Source of the DNA: Patescibacteria group bacterium
Lineage (GTDB): Bacteria; Patescibacteriota; Minisyncoccia; UBA6257; 02-FULL-45-10c
Assembly (NCBI GenBank): GCA_018896875.1
Contig: JAHILT010000017.1
Span: forward strand, 1-52,494
Length of the DNA stretch: 52,494 nucleotides
Direction: 5' to 3'
A program made the translations under genes and the position numbers. The notes below the pieces were generated by a model. The model searched no databases, had not been told where the DNA came from, and saw only the letters and a program-made list of their open reading frames with translations. Of the stretch, positions 47,538 through 52,494 are shown in pieces. How positions within the stretch are numbered: the first letter of the stretch is position 1; each line of letters opens with the position of its first letter.

Positions 47538-47961
47538 TAATTTTGCGAAGACACCATCCTTTTCTTGCTTTGAATATTATCCAAATTTCTGCATTGGAAA
47601 AATAAATTTGGAGAATTTTAATATCTTTATCCACAATAGAATATCCGTTAACCGAAGGATTGCTAATCGCCCATTTTCTATTTTTTGTGAGAAGGGCAGT
47701 GTATTCAATAAAAGTTTTTCTATTATGAGAAACAGAATAGCGCCAATTAATTATTAAGGGATTTTTTTGCTTGAAAAAGGTAGTTGTTATACAAAGTCCT
47801 AATCCAATCTTTTTGTTTTTAATCTCTCTATAGAACTTTATCTTGGTAACTGGTAGTAAAAAAGCTCCAATATAATCATATTTAATCTTTTTCCTGGCTT
47901 CCAATTCTATCCATTTGTTTTTGTCATTAAAATCCGGTATTTGATTGTATTCTATTTTCAT
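47518..47961 (-). CDS. Hypothetical protein with strong ribosome binding site
   Basis: 147 residues, basic and beta-rich: DYIGAFLLPVTKIKFYREIK, KKIGLGLCITTTFFKQKNPL, IEYTALLTKNRKWAISNPSV, AEIWIIFKARKGWCLRKIK. No membrane helix or signal, no family recognised. The start is supported by AGAGGAGGTATCC 6 bases before the ATG. Monocistronic, with a terminator built into its 3' end. Confidence 0.6.
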   Translation of the reverse strand: MKIEYNQIPDFNDKNKWIELEARKKIKYDYIGAFLLPVTKIKFYREIKNKKIGLGLCITTTFFKQKNPLIINWRYSVSHNRKTFIEYTALLTKNRKWAISNPSVNGYSIVDKDIKILQIYFSNAEIWIIFKARKGWCLRKIKSHTQK

Positions 47962-48063
47962 TTTTGGATACCTCCTCTTATTTTATTTTCAAATAACACT
48001 AATTTCATATTAGTCTTATAAATGGACTGTGTCTAGACAAGATTAGTAAATTGTTGGGAATCA

Positions 48064-48334
48064 GGACTCTATTTTCATAATAATCTCTAACGCGATACTT
48101 GTAAATTTCATTTAGAACAAGGAGCGAGGAAGGAAATCGCAGTTTTACTGCCTTTCCGACAAGCGACGATGTTATGAATAAAATTTACAGTATCCCGAAG
48201 GGTTGCGGTCTAAGATTGAAAATTTCTGCGTTATGCTTCCTCGTTGTGGTATAAACCACCAAACTCGTCAGCAAGCCTTGAAATTTTCAACTTATCCTAG
48301 CAACGCGTTGAGAGCTATTATGAAAATAGAGTCC
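48064..48334. repeat. 271-bp element with imperfect terminal inverted repeats, copy 1
   Basis: The ends are GGACTCTATTTTCATAATA (48064-48082) and its reverse complement (48316-48334), identical over 19 bases and similar for about 12 more. Inside are nested inverted pairs: GATACTTGTAAATTTCATT near 48094 with ATGAATAAAATTTACAGTAT near 48174, and GATTGAAAATTTC near 48213 with GAAATTTTCAACT near 48280. There is no ORF. It has the size and form of a MITE; a second, inverted and incomplete copy is at 52421-52494. Confidence 0.75.
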
Positions 48335-48372
48335 ATATGTGAGTAAGTTGTGGAGATAATTAATTAATAGAT

Positions 48373-48401
48373 TTGACTTTTTGAAAATTAAGTTGTAATA
48401 T
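48373..48401 (+). promoter_or_regulatory. Promoter of the Nudix-like gene
   Basis: TTGACT at 48373-48378, 17-base spacer, -10 TAATAT at 48396-48401. Confidence 0.75.
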
Positions 48402-48452
48402 ATAGAGAATTGTTCATAAGTTCATTGAAAATTTTGCGTAAGGAGAGTGTTT

Positions 48453-49109
48453 ATGGGAATAGATAAAAATCCTGGACACGGCCTTCCTGGAGGAGGCGGT
48501 GGCCTTATAAATGGTATTTCTACCTCTGTTAAAGTATTAATTTTTTCTGAAAGAGGACTTTTAATAGTAAGCGAGAAGGTTTTTGAAAAGAATAGTAAAT
48601 CTGAAAGATATAAAGAATCAATGAGCTACGAAGAAGCAGTTGGTCGGATTACAAAAAGAGCAAGTTCCAATAAAATTGAGTCAAAGATACTGGGGAATTT
48701 TTTTTATAAATTCAATGCCAGTATTAAAAATTGTAAAATCTTATTGACTGCTATAAGAGAGACAGTTGAAGAAACTGGATTATTAATCAATCCACGGATA
48801 TTAAAATTTTTTCCTGTTGACAGGAGAAACAAACACCAATCAATAATTTGTCTAGGAGAAATAGTTGCGGGAAAAATGAAAAAGGAATCCGAAGAAACTT
48901 TTAATTCTTGGATACCATTAGAAGACCTACCTTATGCATCAAATGATCTTCGAGCTGAAAATTTTCCATTGGCTGCGTCAATGTATGCTAGCCATAAGAA
49001 AAAATTTTTGCGCGATGGATTAGAAATTCTTTTAAAAGAAAATTATAAGTTTCCTTTTCCAGAGGAAGAGGTAATAAATTTTCTTAAAGAAAAAACCCCC
49101 TCGTTATGA
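48453..49109 (+). CDS. Divergent Nudix-like hydrolase with Gly-rich N-terminus
   Basis: 218 residues from ATG 48453, chosen for the AAGGAG site upstream; GTG 48447 is possible but less likely. The N-terminus MGIDKNPGHGLPGGGGGLIN is Gly-rich. A Nudix-type core follows: KVLIFSERGLLIVSEKVFEK (first strands), then AIRETVEETGLLINPRILKF (REt.EETG of the Nudix box), and FNSWIPLEDLPY. The usual GG..E of the first half of the box is replaced by a long stretch without Gly (about 65-100), so activity is doubtful. The stop lies in the terminator. Confidence 0.65.
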   Translation: MGIDKNPGHGLPGGGGGLINGISTSVKVLIFSERGLLIVSEKVFEKNSKSERYKESMSYEEAVGRITKRASSNKIESKILGNFFYKFNASIKNCKILLTAIRETVEETGLLINPRILKFFPVDRRNKHQSIICLGEIVAGKMKKESEETFNSWIPLEDLPYASNDLRAENFPLAASMYASHKKKFLRDGLEILLKENYKFPFPEEEVINFLKEKTPSL

Positions 49110-49119
49110 GGGGGTTTTT
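49089..49119 (+). terminator. Rho-independent terminator of the Nudix-like gene
   Basis: AAAAACCCCCTC and GAGGGGGTTTTT around a short loop; stop codon TGA is in the loop. Confidence 0.9.
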
Positions 49120-49127
49120 ATATTGAG

Positions 49128-49200
49128 TGGGTCAGGAAGGAATCGAACCTTCGATCGCCGAGGTATAAGCTCGGTGCTTTAGCCGCTAAGCTACTGACCC
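49128..49200 (-). tRNA. tRNA-Ile (anticodon UAU)
   Basis: On the minus strand the acceptor GGGTCAG pairs with CTGACCC; the D arm is GCTTAGCGGCTAAAGC; the anticodon arm CCGAG-CTTATAC-CTCGG gives UAU, which reads AUA; the T arm is GAAGG-TTCGATT-CCTTC. Discriminator A; CCA is not encoded, unlike the tRNA-Val 1.7 kb away. A genome with its own UAU tRNA does not need lysidine-modified CAU tRNA for AUA codons. Confidence 0.95.
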
Positions 49201-49209
49201 AAATATTTA

Positions 49210-51048
49210 TTAAACTTCAATGGGTTTTATCTTATAGTCTTTTAGCAATTTATAAAAGTCTTCTTGTTCTAATGTTTCTTTTTCTATTAGTGTTTTAGCT
49301 ATTTTTTCTAATATTTTTTGGTGCAATTTAAGTATCCTCTGTGAGGCTTTATAGGCACGGTTTATAAGACTTCTTACTTCTTTGTCTATTTCTACTGCTA
49401 CTTCTTCAGAATAATTTTTTGTAGTAGATATTTCTCTTCCTAAAAACACAAGCTCTTGAGATTCTCCAAAAGTCATTGGTCCTAGTTTTTCGCTCATTCC
49501 GAATTGTGTGACAAGAGCCCTTGCTAATTTAGTGGCTTCTCTTAAATCATTAGATGCTCCCGTGCTTACTTCTCCAAAAATACTCTTTTCAGCCGCATAT
49601 CCTCCCATTAAGGTAGCTAAATCACTTAAGAATTGACTTTTAGTTTTAAGATGAGTTTCTTCTATTGGAAGCTTCATTGTGTAGCCTCCAGCACGGCCAC
49701 GACTAATAATTGAAATTTTATGAACAGGATCTGATCCTTTGATGCTAGCTGTTACTAAGGCGTGTCCAGCTTCATGATAAGCAGTTATTTCCTTCTCTTT
49801 TAATGAAATAACTCGACCCCTACGTTCTGGTCCAAGTAAAACTTTTTCAACTGATTCAAATAAATCGTCTTGTGAAATTGTTTTTCTGTTATTTCTAGCG
49901 GCTAAAATAGCAGCCTCATTCATAAGGTTGGCTAAATCTGCTCCAGAGAAACCAGGTGTTCTTACGGCTACCTTACGTAGATTAACATTCTTCTCAATGA
50001 TTTTATCAGCACCATGAATTTGTAGGATAGCTTCACGATCATTAATGTCGGGGAGATCTAGAACTACCTGCCTATCAAATCTACCCGGTCTTAATAAAGC
50101 ACGATCTAAAACATCTGGTCTGTTAGTTGCAGCAATAACTATAATTCTTGCTTCTTTTTCAAAACCATCCATTTCTACTAAAATTTGATTTAATGTTTGC
50201 TCTCTTTCATCGTGACCTCCCCCTATTCCTGTTCCTCTTTCTCGTCCGACTGCGTCTATCTCGTCTATAAATAAAATTGAAGGAGCAGATTTTTTAGCCG
50301 TATCAAAGATATTTCTTATTCTAGATGCTCCCACTCCAACAAACATTTCCACAAATTCAGATGCTGATATATAAAAGAAGGGTACACCACTTTCTCCAGC
50401 TACTGCGCGTGCCAATAATGTTTTTCCTGTACCAGGTGATCCCATCAACAATACTCCACGAGGAATTTTCGCTCCTATCGCTAAATATTTTTTAGGATTT
50501 TTCAAAAAATCAACAATCTCTACTAATTCTTGCTTCGCCTCTTTGAGCCCAGCCACATCTTTAAAAGTAACGCGATTTTTTAATGAATTAAAAAGTTTGA
50601 GATTGGATTTTCCGAAAGATAGAGCCTGATTAACTCCGCCCTTAGCTTGCTTAAGAATAAACAAAAAAATGGCGATAATTATAATTAATGGCAACAATGT
50701 CGGGATTATTATGCCCATCCAAAATTTAAATCCAGACCTATCTTTGATTTCTATATCTACGTTATCTAGGATACTAGATTCTATTCCGTAGTTTTTTAAA
50801 GTTTGACTAAGTCCTGCTTCTGCTTCTTTTTTAGCTATCGCTTTTTTATCATCTTTAAGATCAATAGAAAGATCGTCCCCCCGAACAGTTATTTTGGTTA
50901 TTTCTCCGCTGTTTATTTTTGATACTATTTGGTTGATAGATAATGTTTCGGCTTTCTCTGTATTTTCAAATAACAATGAAAAAACAAGCATAAAAACAAA
51001 CATTGTAATAATTGCCCAAAAAATATTTTTATAAATTAGTTTTTGCAT
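49210..51048 (-). CDS. ftsH: ATP-dependent zinc metalloprotease FtsH
   Basis: Membrane-bound AAA+ protease for quality control of membrane proteins. Seen: first helix ([19 protein letters not shown]), an extracytoplasmic domain, second helix ([20 protein letters not shown]), [20 protein letters not shown], Walker [17 protein letters not shown], pore loop [17 protein letters not shown], Walker [21 protein letters not shown], the SRH with RPGRFDRQV, and zinc site [12 protein letters not shown] place the start at ATG 51048 ([10 protein letters not shown]); an upstream ATG at 51087 adds 13 hydrophobic residues. The length of about 612 is normal. Confidence 0.96.
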   Translation of the reverse strand: MQKLIYKNIFWAIITMFVFMLVFSLLFENTEKAETLSINQIVSKINSGEITKITVRGDDLSIDLKDDKKAIAKKEAEAGLSQTLKNYGIESSILDNVDIEIKDRSGFKFWMGIIIPTLLPLIIIIAIFLFILKQAKGGVNQALSFGKSNLKLFNSLKNRVTFKDVAGLKEAKQELVEIVDFLKNPKKYLAIGAKIPRGVLLMGSPGTGKTLLARAVAGESGVPFFYISASEFVEMFVGVGASRIRNIFDTAKKSAPSILFIDEIDAVGRERGTGIGGGHDEREQTLNQILVEMDGFEKEARIIVIAATNRPDVLDRALLRPGRFDRQVVLDLPDINDREAILQIHGADKIIEKNVNLRKVAVRTPGFSGADLANLMNEAAILAARNNRKTISQDDLFESVEKVLLGPERRGRVISLKEKEITAYHEAGHALVTASIKGSDPVHKISIISRGRAGGYTMKLPIEETHLKTKSQFLSDLATLMGGYAAEKSIFGEVSTGASNDLREATKLARALVTQFGMSEKLGPMTFGESQELVFLGREISTTKNYSEEVAVEIDKEVRSLINRAYKASQRILKLHQKILEKIAKTLIEKETLEQEDFYKLLKDYKIKPIEV

Positions 51049-51238
51049 AGCTATGATACTAATTAGATATACTAATATATGAAGCAACGAATTTATTAAC
51101 GAATTGTTTAATCATGCGAATATATTGCAAATTTAATTCGTAGCCATTCGTCAATTTATTCGTTATTTCGTATATTTAATATCACGTTATTTCTTAACCC
51201 TAGTAAATGCTCTTTGAGCAATTTTGCTTCCAGCAAAA

Positions 51239-52336
51239 TTATTTAACAGGGCGAAGTTTCAAAATAATTCTTTTTTCTTCTGGTTTTACTGAGTCAATTC
51301 GGAAAACATAACTCTTTTCTAATTCTAACCTATTTTTCATTTCTTCAACATTGCCATTAAATTCTGAAATGTGGATAATTCCTTGTATTTCTGGATCAAG
51401 TGCTACGAAAGCTCCAAAAGGATTAAATTTAGTAATAGTGCCATTAATTTCTTGGTCGGCTTTGTATTTTTCTTTCACTTTGTCCCATGGATTTGGCTGA
51501 AGGGACTTTAAGGATAGATTGACACGTCCGTCTTTAATTTCAACTATTTTAACTTTAACATTATCATCTATTTTTACGATTTCTTTTGGATTTTCAATTA
51601 ATTTATGACTAAGTTCAGAAATATGAACAAGTCCTTCAATTTGTGGGTTATCGGTAAAACGAATAAACGCTCCAAAACTAGCTACCCCAGAAATAATTCC
51701 GTCAATAATATCACCTACATTGTATTTAGAAAGCGAGTCGTTTATATCTTGTCTGCTGATTTCTTTTTCAGAAACAATAAGTTTATTGTTTCTTGGGTTA
51801 AGATCAATTACTTTGACAGCAAGCTCTTGTTCTACAAATTTTTTCAATTCTTCTAATATTTTTTCTTTAGAACCATTATTTACGCGTGGATAATGTTCTG
51901 TGGAAAGTTGTGAAACAGGTAGAAACGCTTTTATTCCTTCTATTTCGGCGATAAGTCCTCCAGAGTTAGCCGCGATTATTTTTATTTTTATCTCTTCTCC
52001 TTTCTCTTCAAATTCTTTGAGTTTTTGCCATATCTTTTGTCGTCCAGCTTCTGAAAGTGAGAGCTCTACGTAGCCATCCTCATTTTCTATTAAAACAACT
52101 TTTGCAGAAACAGGGTCGTTTTCTTTTAAATTTTTAAAGATTTCTTTAGCATTAAATATCTCTTGACGGTAAATTATTCCTGTGCCGAATTTTCCTAAAT
52201 CAAAAAAAGCCGCTTTAGGCGTTCTTTTAAGAAGTCTGGCTTCAACCACTTCTCCTTCTTTAAGTCCGAAAATTAAATTCGGAGAATTTTTAAGAAGACA
52301 ATCAATAATTGTGTCCGCTTTTTTAATATCTGTCAT
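51239..52336 (-). CDS. rpsA: 30S ribosomal protein S1
   Basis: 365 residues with four S1 (OB-fold) repeats: GEVVEARLLKRTPKAAFFDL; KIKIIAANSGGLIAEIEGIK with AFLPVSQL; VGDIIDGIISGVASFGAFIR with LVHISELS; and ADQEINGTITKFNPFGAFVA with GIIHISEFN. Six repeats are usual in proteobacteria; four is common in Gram-positive and CPR proteins. Repeats 3 and 4 are the most canonical. S1 helps load mRNAs, which fits the scarcity of Shine-Dalgarno sequences in this window. Confidence 0.93.
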   Translation of the reverse strand: MTDIKKADTIIDCLLKNSPNLIFGLKEGEVVEARLLKRTPKAAFFDLGKFGTGIIYRQEIFNAKEIFKNLKENDPVSAKVVLIENEDGYVELSLSEAGRQKIWQKLKEFEEKGEEIKIKIIAANSGGLIAEIEGIKAFLPVSQLSTEHYPRVNNGSKEKILEELKKFVEQELAVKVIDLNPRNNKLIVSEKEISRQDINDSLSKYNVGDIIDGIISGVASFGAFIRFTDNPQIEGLVHISELSHKLIENPKEIVKIDDNVKVKIVEIKDGRVNLSLKSLQPNPWDKVKEKYKADQEINGTITKFNPFGAFVALDPEIQGIIHISEFNGNVEEMKNRLELEKSYVFRIDSVKPEEKRIILKLRPVK

Positions 52337-52494
52337 ATTTATTTTTTTAGAATTTAATGCTTAATTTATATTAATAGTAAGTCTACAGTTAATAAAATCA
52401 GCGTTTTAATTATAATATAAGAATCTATATTTGTGATAATTCCTAAACGCGTTACTAGAATAAGTTGAAAATTCCAAGGCTTGCTGACGAGCTA
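52337..52494. repeat. rpsA upstream region with partial copy 2 of the 271-bp element
   Basis: From 52421 to the window end the sequence matches the reverse complement of the right part of the 48064-48334 element. For example CGCGTTACTAGAATAAGTTG (52448-52467) matches CGCGTTGCTAGGATAAGTTG, and GGCTTGCTGACGAG is identical. It is cut by the window edge. The part from 52337 to 52420 is AT-rich with no clear feature. Confidence 0.7.

Noticed and set aside
47628-47636. TTATCCACA as a DnaA box marking an origin
   Set aside because: A single copy inside a coding region, far from the dnaA locus; one 9-mer is expected by chance in AT-rich DNA of this length.
1-52494. UGA recoded as glycine, as in some CPR lineages
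   Set aside because: tsaE, the 147-residue gene and the Nudix-like gene end in TGA at the correct place (gene overlap or terminator hairpins), and no conserved gene has internal TGA.

Overview
The window is AT-rich, tightly packed bacterial DNA that looks like a member of the Candidate Phyla Radiation (Patescibacteria). The evidence for this is a PrgI/VirB4 type IV secretion-like locus, a short YebC lacking most of its central domain, a stand-alone 5'-3' exonuclease, secreted proteins with repeated 'GYAW..GWISF' motifs, few Shine-Dalgarno sequences, and a chromosomal core (dnaN, dnaA, rpmH, rnpA, yidC, jag) like other members of the group. UGA works as a stop: several genes end in TGA inside or next to terminator hairpins. 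This argues against the UGA=Gly lineages. Placement below the superphylum is a guess.

Layout: 0.1-3.3 kb (minus) holds exonuclease, tsaE, a lamin-tail protein and DUF763. From 3.3 to 6.4 kb are two genes, a 43-residue acidic peptide and a beta-barrel-like secreted protein, each behind the same strong promoter and leader, with an M16 protease between them. From 6.4 to 9.4 kb (minus) there is a cluster of secreted or anchored surface proteins. An unassigned structured RNA lies at 9.55-9.73 kb, followed by pilB, yebC and a class A penicillin-binding protein. The replication core spans 15.4-20.2 kb. From 20.3 to 32.5 kb (minus) is a type IV secretion-like operon interrupted by a four-helix-bundle gene. 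Then come rsmA, a UvrD-type helicase, a GIY-YIG gene, an M23/LysM peptidase, a DksA-like stub with comM, a broken DUF559 gene and nusA. A 1125-residue secreted protein, a TrpR-like regulator, yraN, two tRNAs, a Nudix-like gene, ftsH and rpsA close the window.

The most interesting material is repeat-related. (1) A TrpR-like regulator gene is surrounded by palindromes with a fixed core, GTCTCACGCGTGAGAC, whose outer arms differ from copy to copy yet stay self-complementary. Related copies lie upstream of the acidic peptide and the beta-barrel gene, which suggests a small surface-protein regulon. (2) Three small genes (GIY-YIG, DUF559, four-helix bundle) each sit between inverted repeats that touch the ends of the ORF, which suggests single-gene mobile cassettes. 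(3) Dispersed repeats have entered conserved genes in frame: DUF763, yebC, dnaN, rsmA, yraN and a secretion-locus protein. (4) About ten TGTTTCAC half-sites, each half of the classical ParB parS site, cluster in and beside yraN. (5) Two candidate structured RNAs match no family I can name.

The genes point to a small-genome, host- or partner-dependent cell that keeps core replication, translation and envelope functions and invests heavily in secreted, pilus and secretion machinery. All assignments come from reading the sequence; no searches were run.
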